Part shown: piece after piece, positions 1 through 8,900 of the stretch | Numbering within the stretch: the first letter of the stretch is position 1 | Layout of the letters: each line of letters starts with the position of its first letter | Assembly (NCBI GenBank): GCA_944389615.1 | Contig: CALXNA010000009.1 | Span: 1-64,000, forward strand | Length of the DNA: 64,000 nt | Reading direction: 5' to 3' | Source of the DNA: an uncultured Anaerobiospirillum sp. | GTDB taxonomy: Bacteria; Pseudomonadota; Gammaproteobacteria; Enterobacterales; Succinivibrionaceae | Translations under genes and position numbers: made by a program | The notes under the pieces: generated by a model | The model's input: the letters and a program-made list of their open reading frames with translations, nothing else | Told to the model about the DNA's origin: nothing | Database searches by the model: none

Positions 1-75
1 CCCAGATAGCTCAGTCGGTAGAGCAAAGGATTGAAAATCCTTGTGTCCCTGGTTCGATTCCAGGTCTGGGCACCA
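1..75 (+). tRNA. tRNA-Phe (GAA), first base outside window
   Basis: A full cloverleaf can be drawn. The acceptor stem CCCAGA pairs with TCTGGG, the D arm is GCTC/GAGC, the anticodon stem AGGAT/ATCCT encloses loop TTGAAAA with anticodon GAA, the T arm is CTGGTTCGATTCCAG, and CCA is encoded at 73-75. The 5' G of the seven-base-pair acceptor stem lies one base before the window. Confidence 0.95.
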
Positions 76-77
76 TG

Positions 78-99
78 CCAGCGTTAGCTGGTTTTTTTT
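78..99 (+). terminator. Rho-independent terminator after tRNA-Phe
   Basis: CCAGC (78-82) and GCTGG (87-91) form a five-pair stem with loop GTTA, followed by eight T residues. It starts two bases after the tRNA CCA end, so the tRNA is probably the last gene of its transcript. Confidence 0.85.
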
Positions 100-190
100 G
101 TCTCCGCAGAATCGTGCTCCATTGTGTAGTACGGGCCCAACCCCGGGTGGGACTGGGCGCAGGCCTGCGGGTGCAGGCCGACTTTATCGG

Positions 191-820
191 TTAGGCTGGG
201 ATGAAGCGCGCGAGCGCGCCGCGGTCGACGACGAGGCAGTCGAGGTGGCCATTGGCGGCGGCCTTGATGCCCGGAAGGCCGTCTTCGACCACTAAGGCAT
301 CCTTTGGGTCGACCTTAACTTGCTCTAAGGCGTAGAGGAAGGTGTCGGGCTCGGGCTTGTGCTTGGTGACATCGTCACCGCTGACGATGACGTCGACGAG
401 GTCGAGCAGGTTGTGCTGCTTTAAGATGTCGACGGCGTTGATGCGCTGGGTGCCAGTGCCGATGGCGATCTTGGCCCCGCGTTGGCGGGCTTCCTTTAAG
501 ATGGTCAGGACGCGCTCAAAGACCGGGACTTCGGCCATATGGGCGCGGTAGAGCTCGACCTTGCGCTTGACGAAGGCATCAATCGAGGGCACCTTGCACC
601 CGGCCTTGATCAGGTCGCGCACGATGTTAGGCGACGAGTAGCCGCCGCGCTCGTAGATAAAGTCAGGTTCCAGCACAAAGCCGTCATGCTCTAAGGCCAC
701 TTGCTGCCAAGCGCGCACGTGGAAGGGCATGGAATCGATGAGGGTACCATCAAGGTCAAACACCATGGCGCGATAGCGCGTCAAATCCAATCCCTCAAGG
801 TCAGTGCTCGGTGCTGCCAT
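191..820 (-). CDS. HAD-superfamily sugar-phosphate phosphatase (YqaB/beta-phosphoglucomutase-like)
   Basis: A 209-residue HAD subfamily IA hydrolase, probably removing phosphate from a small sugar phosphate in the cytoplasm. Motif I is FDLDGTLIDS near residue 21, with the nucleophile and acid/base aspartates of DxDxT. Motif II lies around IGTGT, motif III is the lysine of KHKPEPD, and motif IV is VVEDGLPGI. The helical cap sits between motifs I and II, as in YqaB and beta-phosphoglucomutases. GGGAG lies seven bases before the ATG, which fixes the start. It converges with tRNA-Phe and has no operon partner on its strand. The substrate cannot be told from sequence; fructose-1-phosphate, as for YqaB, is only one possibility. 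Confidence 0.85.
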   Translation of the reverse strand: MAAPSTDLEGLDLTRYRAMVFDLDGTLIDSMPFHVRAWQQVALEHDGFVLEPDFIYERGGYSSPNIVRDLIKAGCKVPSIDAFVKRKVELYRAHMAEVPVFERVLTILKEARQRGAKIAIGTGTQRINAVDILKQHNLLDLVDVIVSGDDVTKHKPEPDTFLYALEQVKVDPKDALVVEDGLPGIKAAANGHLDCLVVDRGALARFIPA

Positions 821-1129
821 TCTTTACTCCCAATAGTTGAACTGGTGCTGCGCCTGCGGCGCATGTCCTGCGGCGCGCCCTGCGCCATGTGCGCAGAATG
901 CGTCTGCGCCGCTCGCGCGTCCGGCGCATGTGCGCCGTCAGCGCGTGATGCGCTGCGCGTTGGCGTCATGCTATCACAGCTCACGCGACCTCTTGGTGCT
1001 CAGGCGTGCGCTTTGGGCGCTATGTTACAGATAAGAGCGCGGCGCTGTGGCAGGATGGAGCTGTGCTAGACTGAGAGCGTGAGGCCTTGCGGCCTAGGAT
1101 CTGTTGGGCTTGGCCGTGGGGCGCCTGTC
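821..1129. other. GC-rich divergent intergenic region
   Basis: About 310 bases between the divergently transcribed HAD and flavoprotein genes. It is very rich in GCGC and CTGCGC words. The open frames here are GC-driven and have no ribosome binding site. I see no convincing promoter, RNA gene or terminator. Confidence 0.6.
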
Positions 1130-3436
1130 ATGAGTGAGATTGTTTTAACGTGCGATACCGTGGTCATCGGGGCCGGAACGGCCGGAGTCGAGGCCTTTAA
1201 GGCGGCAAGCGCCGAAGGCGTCAACTGCGTCTTGGTGGAGTCCGGGCCCTTGGGCACTTCGGCTAAGCGCTCAGGCGATACCCCGATCTCGACCTTGATG
1301 GCGGCAGGGCGCGTCAGCCATGCGCTGGTCGAGCTGGAAAAGCACGGCATCAAGGGCCTCTATGAGTTAGGCCTTGGCCTTGATCTTGACCAAGTGCTCA
1401 ACAATGTGCGCGCGGTGCGCGCTAAGGACACCTCCGAGGTCTTGTCCTTTATTTACCGCATCGCCGAGGAAAAGCGCCTCATCGGCAAAGCGCGCTTCTT
1501 AGATGAGCACAGCCTCATGGTCAACGAGAGCCATTTGGTGCGCTTTAAGACTGCGGTGGTGGCTACCGGCGCCACTTCGATCATCCCCTATGAGCTCAAC
1601 CAATACTCAGCCCAAGCGCTCGCGGCGCAGGCGGCGCGTGCCGCTCAAGAGCAAGCGGCAGCTACGGGCTCTGAGCTCCCGTACTCGCAGGTGACCTCAG
1701 GGGGCGTCTATACCCCCCAAGAGCTCTTTGAGCTTGACCATTTGCCCAACTCCATGGCGATCTTCGGCTCCAATCGTGAGGGGCTGCAAATCGGTGAGGC
1801 CTTGGCCTACTTAGGCGTCAAGGTCGTGGTCTTTGGTCAGCACCACATCTGGAAGCTCACCGATGAATCGGTCATCGATGCCGCGATTGACGCCTTTAAA
1901 GACCGCTTTGACTTGGTGCTCGAGAGCTTCACCACTGCAATTGAGAAGTTCGAGCAGGGCTTTGGTATCTACTATATGGACGGTACCAACTACGAAAACG
2001 TCTTGAGCGTGGATAGCATCCTCGCGGCCAATGTGCGCTATCCCAAGCTCGAGGGCCTCAATGTCCGCGCCTTAGGGGTGGAGTTTGAGCGCTCGGGCTG
2101 CATCAAGATCGATCCTAAGACCATGCAAACCAGCGCGCCCCACATCTTTGCCGCAGGAGAGGTCACCGACCTTGATCTGACCATCGTCAGCTGCCGCAAT
2201 GATGGCAAGGTCGCAGGCGTCAATGCCGCGCGCCAAGCGCTGAGCATGCCCGAGCTGCCGCCGTTGCAGCAAGTCTCACCGGCCGACGAGCATGAGGGCC
2301 GCTATATGGGCCGGGGACCTGCGACCGCGCAACCGACCGCAGCCCATGCCTACGCCCAAGTCCTAGGCCTGACCTCAGTGTCGCGCACTGAGCCTGTTGC
2401 GCAATCACCAGCTGCGCCAACGCCCGTCGCGCCCCCGCCTCAGAGCGCGGCCGAGGATAGCAGCGAGGAGGCGCCTGAGCGCGTATTGACAGCCGCCGAC
2501 GCCTCGTTAGCGGCAGACTTAGCCGCCGAAGCGCCACAGCCCACCAACTCAGGCGCAGCGTCTGCGAGTGCCACCTCTGAGGACTCCGCCCCTGCGAGTG
2601 CCGCCTCTGAGGACTCCGCCCCTGCGAGTGCCGCCTCTGAGGACTCCGTCCCTGCGAGTGCCGCCTCTGAGGACTCCGCCCCTGCGAGTGCCAACCCTGA
2701 GAGCTCCGTACAGTCAAGCGCTGCCGCGGGGAGTGCTACCCCAGCGAGCGCCGCTGCTCCGAGCGCAAATAAGTCCAACACGGCCCGTACCGTGGGGCCG
2801 GGCGTGAGCTCGGCGCTCTATCACTATCGCGATAGTGCGGGGCAAGAGGTTGATGCCGCGGCCGCACGTGCGCCCAGCTCAGACTATGAGCCGTACGACT
2901 CCTATGAAATCAAGCGCTCATCGCTTGAGAAGTGGGCCCATAAGGGTGAGGCTGGTACGCCTGTGCCTCAGGCGGATCCTGCGGCTAGTGCGCCTGCGTC
3001 CGCTGCGGTGCCGGATAAGGTACCGGCAGCGTTTATGGAGCGCTTGCCGGACTTTAAGCTCGATATTTTGCACACCGATCCTGAGCTTGCCATGGTGGGC
3101 TTGAGCTATGAGGAGGTCAAGGAGCGGGCGCGTCATGGCTATCCTTTTGTCTCAAGTGAGGTGCGCGCGACCGAAGGGCGCTATCGCATCACCCACCAAG
3201 AAGGCGGCATTCTGCGTCTGTATTGCGATGAGGTCAGCCATGTGGTGCTGGGCGCGGAGATGTGCCTGCATGATGCCGGGCACTTAGCGCACTTCTTGGC
3301 ACAAGCCATCGCCTCCGAGCGCACGGTCGAGCAGATCTACGCCATGCCGTACTTTAGCTCCTCGTATGAGGAAATTATCAAGACGGCGGCCGAGCAGGCG
3401 CTCAAGAATATTGCACGAAAGGGCCTAGGCCTGTAG
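1130..3436 (+). CDS. Lpd/SthA-like flavoprotein lacking the redox disulfide, with long internal linker
   Basis: This is a 768-residue pyridine nucleotide-disulfide oxidoreductase homologue; E. coli Lpd has 474 residues. The FAD dinucleotide motif GAGTAG is at residues 13-18. A second dinucleotide fold begins at AIFGSNREG, and the FAD-contacting segment TSAPHIFAAGEV is present. Where Lpd has CLNVGC, this protein has AKRSGD, so both redox cysteines are missing. The C-terminal HPTxxE catalytic motif is replaced by MPYFSSSYEE. A Ser/Ala/Glu/Pro-rich linker of about 250 residues, with 10-residue repeats, separates the nucleotide domains from the C-terminal dimerisation domain. ATG 1130 is preferred over the upstream in-frame GTG at 1079 because the FAD fold starts immediately after it. 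Lipoamide reduction by the normal mechanism looks impossible. SthA-like transhydrogenases also lack the disulfide, so NAD(P)H chemistry remains possible. Confidence 0.75.
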   Translation: MSEIVLTCDTVVIGAGTAGVEAFKAASAEGVNCVLVESGPLGTSAKRSGDTPISTLMAAGRVSHALVELEKHGIKGLYELGLGLDLDQVLNNVRAVRAKDTSEVLSFIYRIAEEKRLIGKARFLDEHSLMVNESHLVRFKTAVVATGATSIIPYELNQYSAQALAAQAARAAQEQAAATGSELPYSQVTSGGVYTPQELFELDHLPNSMAIFGSNREGLQIGEALAYLGVKVVVFGQHHIWKLTDESVIDAAIDAFKDRFDLVLESFTTAIEKFEQGFGIYYMDGTNYENVLSVDSILAANVRYPKLEGLNVRALGVEFERSGCIKIDPKTMQTSAPHIFAAGEVTDLDLTIVSCRNDGKVAGVNAARQALSMPELPPLQQVSPADEHEGRYMGRGPATAQPTAAHAYAQVLGLTSVSRTEPVAQSPAAPTPVAPPPQSAAEDSSEEAPERVLTAADASLAADLAAEAPQPTNSGAASASATSEDSAPASAASEDSAPASAASEDSVPASAASEDSAPASANPESSVQSSAAAGSATPASAAAPSANKSNTARTVGPGVSSALYHYRDSAGQEVDAAAARAPSSDYEPYDSYEIKRSSLEKWAHKGEAGTPVPQADPAASAPASAAVPDKVPAAFMERLPDFKLDILHTDPELAMVGLSYEEVKERARHGYPFVSSEVRATEGRYRITHQEGGILRLYCDEVSHVVLGAEMCLHDAGHLAHFLAQAIASERTVEQIYAMPYFSSSYEEIIKTAAEQALKNIARKGLGL
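2563..2700 (+). repeat. 30-bp in-frame tandem repeat in the flavoprotein linker
   Basis: The word GCGAGTG recurs at 2563, 2593, 2623, 2653 and 2683, exactly 30 bases apart. Each unit encodes ten residues of the pattern ASAASEDSAP. Units differ by only a few bases, so copy number may vary between strains. Confidence 0.9.
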
Positions 3437-3481
3437 GATCGGGCCCGGTAATGCGTCCTGCGATGTTTTTGGAGGTGAGTT

Positions 3482-4087
3482 ATGACCAAGCAGATAGTGT
3501 TGGCTTCGGGCAATATGGGGAAGGCGCAGGAGTTTAGCGCGATCTTGGCCCCCTTAGGCATTGAAATTCACCTGCAAAAGGAATTTGACGTCCCAGAGGT
3601 CGCCGAAGACGGCTTGAGCTTCATGGAGAATGCGCTGATCAAGGCGCGCCATGCCGCCAAATACGCTAAGATGCCTGCCTTGGCCGATGACTCTGGTCTG
3701 TGCGTGGACGCCTTACACGGCGCTCCGGGCATCTTCTCGGCGCGCTACTGCGGCCAATGGGGCAAGGATCAAGAAAACAACGCCAAGCTGTTAAAGGCCT
3801 TAGAGGGCGTACCGGCCGAGAAGCGCACCGCGCGCTACTATGTGGCCTTAGCCTATGTGCGCTCTGAGCACGACCCGGTACCGTTGGTGGTCACCGGCTC
3901 GTGGGCAGGCTCGATTGCCACGCGCCCTCTCGGCAGCGGCGGCTTTGGCTATGACCCGCTCTTCTTGGTCACCGGGCGCAATTGCACCGCCGCGCAGCTC
4001 CCCGCGCAGATCAAAAACACCATTTCCCACCGTGCGCGTGCGCTCGCACTCTTAGTCTCTGAGCTCAAGCGCGCCCAAGAAATCTAA
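3482..4087 (+). CDS. rdgB: XTP/dITP diphosphatase (non-canonical purine NTPase)
   Basis: 201 residues, the normal length of the HAM1/RdgB family, which hydrolyses XTP, dITP and ITP to monophosphates and so keeps deaminated purines out of DNA and RNA. The substrate-binding start LASGNMGKAQEF, the catalytic block ADDSGLCVDAL followed by GAPGIFSARY, and the late GSGGFGYDPLF and SHRARAL segments are all present. GGAGGTGAG lies just before the ATG. The stop overlaps the next start (TAATG), so it is translationally coupled to hemW, as in E. coli yggV-yggW. Confidence 0.95.
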   Translation: MTKQIVLASGNMGKAQEFSAILAPLGIEIHLQKEFDVPEVAEDGLSFMENALIKARHAAKYAKMPALADDSGLCVDALHGAPGIFSARYCGQWGKDQENNAKLLKALEGVPAEKRTARYYVALAYVRSEHDPVPLVVTGSWAGSIATRPLGSGGFGYDPLFLVTGRNCTAAQLPAQIKNTISHRARALALLVSELKRAQEI

Positions 4088-5463
4088 TGGCCTACTTCGC
4101 TCCGCTCCCGGAGACCGAGCTTGCGGTGGCAGCACCGCCTGAGGTCACAGCGGCCCGGCAACGCTATCGCCGTGCCTACTTAAACCACGAGCTCAGTCTC
4201 TACATCCATTACCCTTTTTGCGTGCGCAAGTGCCCGTACTGCGACTTTGCCTCGCTGCCGTCACGCCCCGATAGCGCGCGCGATGCTGACTATGTGTCAT
4301 GGCTCCTGCGCGAGTTTGAGCTCAAAAAGCCACTGCTCCAAGGCCGGGAGCTCGTCTCGGTCTACCTCGGCGGCGGCACGCCAAGTTTGTGTGAGCCTCA
4401 AGAGCTCGCGCGCCTACTTGCGGGCCTTGCGCCCTATCTGAGCGCTGATGCTGAGATCTCGCTTGAGGCCAATCCCGGCACGGTCAATCAAGCTAAGCTC
4501 ACCGCCCTGCGCGCGGCGGGCTTTAACCGCATCAGCATCGGGGTGCAGAGCTTTGATGATGCCATGCTCAAGCGCTTAGGGCGCATTCATAGCAGAGAAG
4601 AGGCGCTTGCGGCGGCCCAGATGGCGCGTGCCGCAGGCTTTAGCAACTTCAACCTTGATCTAATGCATGGCCTGCCCCAGCAGGATGTGGCCGGGGCCTT
4701 AGCGGATCTTGAGCAGGCCCTTACCTTAGAGCCGAGCCATCTGTCTTGGTATGAGCTCACCCTCGAAGAGGGCACCTATTTTGGCAAGCATCCGCCTAAG
4801 CTGCCTGATGAGGACGTACTCTGTGACATCGAGGTGGCAGGCTTTGCGCGCCTTGAGGCCGCAGGCTTTAGCCATTACGAGGTCTCCGCCTTCGGCCAAG
4901 GCACCACGCGTTGCTATCACAACCAAAACTATTGGCTCTATGGCGACTATCTGAGCCTTGGGGCGGGCGCTCACCAAAAGGTGAGCTTAAAGCCGTCTGA
5001 TGCCGCCGCGCTCTCAGGCGCAGCTTTATCCAGCGCTGCCGCCGCAGAGAGTGGCCGCGACATCGCCATTTGGCGCGCCTGCAATAGCGAAGATCTGACC
5101 GCGTATCGCGACATGCTCTTCACGATGCCTGCGGTGGCGCCGCTGCAGCTAGGCGCGCAGTGCCATGAGGTGACGGACGCGCGTGAGCTCATCTTTGAGT
5201 ATTGGTTAAACCGCCTGCGCCTGCGCAGCGATCCCGTGACGACGGCTGAGGTTAAGCTGCGCACGGGCTTAGATCTTCAGGATTTTGCAGACGATCTGCG
5301 GGCGCTGCAAGCGCAGGGGCTGGTGCACTATGAGCCAAGTGGCGCTGGGGAGCAGGGGGGCGTCGGGGAGCAGGGCGGCGCCGGGGAGCATGGCGGCGCC
5401 GTGGTAGCGCTGACGGAGCAGGGCAACCTCATGCTCAATGATGTCTTGGCGCATTTTCTCTGA
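4087..5463 (+). CDS. hemW: HemW, radical-SAM haem chaperone (HemN-like)
   Basis: 458 residues. The radical-SAM cluster motif CVRKCPYCDF (Cx3Cx2C) is near residue 45. It is followed by YLGGGTPS, the EANPGT segment, and GFNRISIGVQSF, all typical of HemW. HemW proteins bind haem and are thought to deliver it to respiratory proteins rather than act as coproporphyrinogen oxidase; that role comes from the family. The HemN C-terminal domain follows, but just before the last 20 residues there is a Gly/Glu/Gln repeat (three variants of GEQGG) not usual in the family. It overlaps rdgB by one base, so the two form an operon. Confidence 0.92.
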   Translation: MAYFAPLPETELAVAAPPEVTAARQRYRRAYLNHELSLYIHYPFCVRKCPYCDFASLPSRPDSARDADYVSWLLREFELKKPLLQGRELVSVYLGGGTPSLCEPQELARLLAGLAPYLSADAEISLEANPGTVNQAKLTALRAAGFNRISIGVQSFDDAMLKRLGRIHSREEALAAAQMARAAGFSNFNLDLMHGLPQQDVAGALADLEQALTLEPSHLSWYELTLEEGTYFGKHPPKLPDEDVLCDIEVAGFARLEAAGFSHYEVSAFGQGTTRCYHNQNYWLYGDYLSLGAGAHQKVSLKPSDAAALSGAALSSAAAAESGRDIAIWRACNSEDLTAYRDMLFTMPAVAPLQLGAQCHEVTDARELIFEYWLNRLRLRSDPVTTAEVKLRTGLDLQDFADDLRALQAQGLVHYEPSGAGEQGGVGEQGGAGEHGGAVVALTEQGNLMLNDVLAHFL

Positions 5464-5903
5464 GGTTTTGCCGCTTTTTAGTGCTATGCTAACGGGTAGA
5501 AGCCCCCAAGTGGGCTTAATCATGCAATTTGGTAGCAAAAACACCGGGTAGGCGTCTTGGTCGCTACCCTTGCTTTGTTACGCTAGACGTGCTCCTCGCT
5601 TTGTGCGAGTTGAGGCAGTTAAGCTGCCGATAGGGCGTAAGGCCGCACCTAGCAAGCAGTGCTGCGCGAGCTGAGCTCGCGCCTTGTCGCGTTTGGGCAC
5701 TGCGTCATCTTTCTGTGCTGGTGCTGCTCTACCGGCAAGGTGCCTTAGTACCTGATTCCCTGCCTGAGCTGGTTGAATTGGTTTTGGCGGTACGCTCCGT
5801 TGGTCGGGAGCGTCCCCGGAAGCTGTGATGACAGCTTTGCGTGTGACCGCTTAGTGGGCGTGTATCGTGCGCCCGGTGGGCCCAGCGCCATAAGGATTGA
5901 AAG
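5464..5903 (+). other. Structured leader region ahead of rnr
   Basis: 440 bases with several inverted repeats. AAGCCC/GGGCTT is at 5500-5517 but lacks a T-run, so it is a weak terminator candidate for hemW. GCAGTGC at 5656 pairs with GCACTGC ending at 5703 and encloses GCGAGC/GCTCGC. CGCTCC/GGAGCG lies at 5795-5814, and AGCTGT/ACAGCT around 5820. It may be a long folded 5' leader of rnr. No conserved motif of RNase P RNA, tmRNA, 4.5S RNA or 6S RNA was found. Confidence 0.4.
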
Positions 5904-8900
5904 ATGTCAAATAAAGATCGCACGAAGAAAAGTGGCTCGCGCTCCGCTCATGGGGCGAGCGTCCCACCTAGTGCGCGCAATCGTGAGGTCGAGCTCGATG
6001 TGGCTCGCGCCGCGGGGATGGAGCTGCCGACCCTCGAGCAGCTCTCTGCGCACGATGAGAGTGCCGTAGCCCCAGAGCAGGCGCATGCGCGCCCGGATGT
6101 AAAGGAGGTCTTCGCGCCGCTGCTCAAGCAGCCGCATGCCCCTCAAGGCGACCTTGCGCAGGACTTTAAGACCGCCTTGTATGTCTGCGCGGCTACCAAG
6201 CACTATAGCTTTGAGGAGATGGTCGATAAGGGTAGCCTCTCGGTTTTAGGCTATATGCTTGCCTCGGTAGGCTTTCAAGGCTCGACTACCGGCCTTACCA
6301 TCGCCGACTATGAGCGCACCCTGCAAGAGTTGATCAATGAGGGCGCCTTAGAGTACATCGGCGCCGGCTGTGGTTTCGTCGCTACCGGCTTTAAGGCAGT
6401 ACGCCACGGCTATGTCAGCTGCGTGACCAACAAGAGCTTTGTCTTTACCCACAGCACCACGGAGCTGCGCTTTAACGATGAGAGCGGTCAGTATCCGCTC
6501 TACAGCAAGTTTGTCGTGATTCCGGGTGACGACGTGCAGGTCGTGCTCAACACCTTCTTAGGCGTGGCCTATGTCACCGCGATCACTAAGATGCGCACCA
6601 TGCTGACGGGCGAGGTTTCGTCCAACCGCCAGATCTTCTTCAGAGAGAAGGGCTTCTCGGCCTTTGAGGTACGCGTCTCTAAGAGCGGCGTCACCACCAA
6701 GATCGGCGATCTGGTGGTCGCTGAGATCCTCGCGCGTAAGTCGCCTAATATCTTAATCGTGCGGGTGCGTGAGGTGGTTGACGATAAGGGCGCCTTAAAC
6801 ACCTTTATTATCAAGGCCGTGTTAGATCACGATCTGCCGAATGTCTGGCCCGATGCGGTCAAGCGCTCGGTCAAGAGCATCCCCGACAAGGTCTTAGCCT
6901 CCGAGCGCCGCGGACGCGTGGATCTGCGTGAGCTGCCGCTGGTCACCATCGACGGTGAGGATGCCAAGGACTTTGACGATGCCGTGTACTGCGAAAAGCA
7001 GGGCGATAAGTTCCACCTCTATGTCACCATCGCTGACGTCTCCTATTATGTGCGCAGCGGCAGTGCCATCGATGCCGAGGCCCATGAGCGCACCACTAGC
7101 GTCTACTTCCCGTACTACGTGATCCCGATGCTGCCTGAGGAGCTCTCCAACGGCATCTGCTCTTTAAACCCGAAGGTCGATCGCCTGTGCATGGTCTGCG
7201 ACATGATGATCGATCAGCGCGGTGCCATTGAGAGCTATCAGTTCTACCCGGCAGTGATGAACTCGCATGCGCGTCTGACCTATACCGAAGCCCATGAGAT
7301 GATCACCACGGGCAAGGCGATCCAAGAGGAGCATCAAGAGTGCGTGCCATGGGTTAAGACCCTGCACGAACTCTACTTGGTGTTAAAGAAGGCGCGTGAC
7401 CAGCGTGGTGTCTTTGAGATCGAGAGCACCGAGGTGCACTTCCTCTTTGACGACAAGTTCAATGTCACGGGCATGGAGCCAGATCCCCGCAACGAAGCGC
7501 ACATGCTGATCGAGGAGTGCATGATCGCCGCGAACGTCTGCGCCGCGACCTTCGTCAAGACGATGCAGTACGAGTCGCTCTACCGCATCCACGATCGTCC
7601 CAACGAGCAAAAGCTCGATAAGCTGCGCGCCATCTTGTCGCGCTACGGCATCGACTTAGGTGGTGGTTATAAGCCCAGCCCGCAGCACTTCAGACAGGTG
7701 ATCGAGGAGCTCAAGAAGTTAGATCCAGCGGTGCAAGGCGTGATTTCGCTGCAGATGCTGCGCGCGATGAGCAAGGCCCAGTACAGCCCTGATAACATCG
7801 GGCATTTTGGCCTCGCCTTAGAGAACTACGCGCACTTCACCTCGCCGATTCGCCGCTACCCGGACTTACAGCTGCACCGCGTCATCAAGTTTATCTTAGA
7901 AAAGCAAGAGAAGCGCTCGTGGGGCAAGATTGGCGCCCAGCAGTACACCCACGAGGCCTTAGTGGCCTTAGGCACGCGCTGCTCGGAGCGGGAGATTGCC
8001 GCCGCCGATGCCGAGTTTGATGTCGACAACTCGCTCAAGTGCGAGTTCTTAAAGCACTTTGAGGACGAGGTGGTCGACGGCACGGTCTCGACCTTAAGCG
8101 ACATGGGTGCCTTCATCACCTTAAACGATTTCTACATCGACGGCCTGCTCTCTAACATCTACTTCGTCAAGCGCGACCTTGAGGGGCAAAACTTCATGCT
8201 CCCGGGCGTAGCAAGCCCGATCTACGTCGGTGACCAGATCAAGGTGCGCATCAAGGAAGTCGACAGCTTAAACCGCTTCATCACGCTCTTGCCGATCCAG
8301 AACTTAAAGAAGAGCGACAAGCTCTTTGACTTAAACCAGCGCAAAGAGCAGCTTTTGAACTTAACCGACCGCACGATCCGTCCGGACAATACGGTCAAGA
8401 ACGAGTTCTTTGAGCGCATTGCCGACATCTCCCAAGGCAAGGCCCCAGAGGAAAAGGATCAGATCACGCGCGATCAACGCGACTTCTCCTTAGGAGCCAA
8501 GCTCAGCTTGGACACCAAGCCAAGCTCCAAGCACAGCACGAAGCTTAGCACCACCCCACACGACGAGCTCAAGGCCCGGGTCGCAGAGGCCGCTGAAGCC
8601 GGGGTGCTCAGTGCCGAGGTCGACGATGATGTCTTAGCTCAAGTTGCGCTCAAGGCCGCTAACGCCAAACTCAAGGCCAAAGCTAAGGCCAAGACCAAGG
8701 CCACCGAGGTGCCTCTTGAGGCCGACCGCGCTCCGGAGCCGAGCTCCGAGCTCAAGGTCACGGTCAAGCGCAAGGGCAGTAAGGCCACCAGCGCCACCCT
8801 AAGCGCCGCGCAGCCAAGCAAGGCCCCAGCTGCTGACGACCACCTCTTGGTTGATACTGCTGCCCGCATCGATGCTGACATCGGAGCTGACAACAAGCGC

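Noticed and set aside
41-295. 84-codon frame over tRNA-Phe
   Set aside because: It begins inside the tRNA and runs through its terminator into the antisense of the HAD gene.
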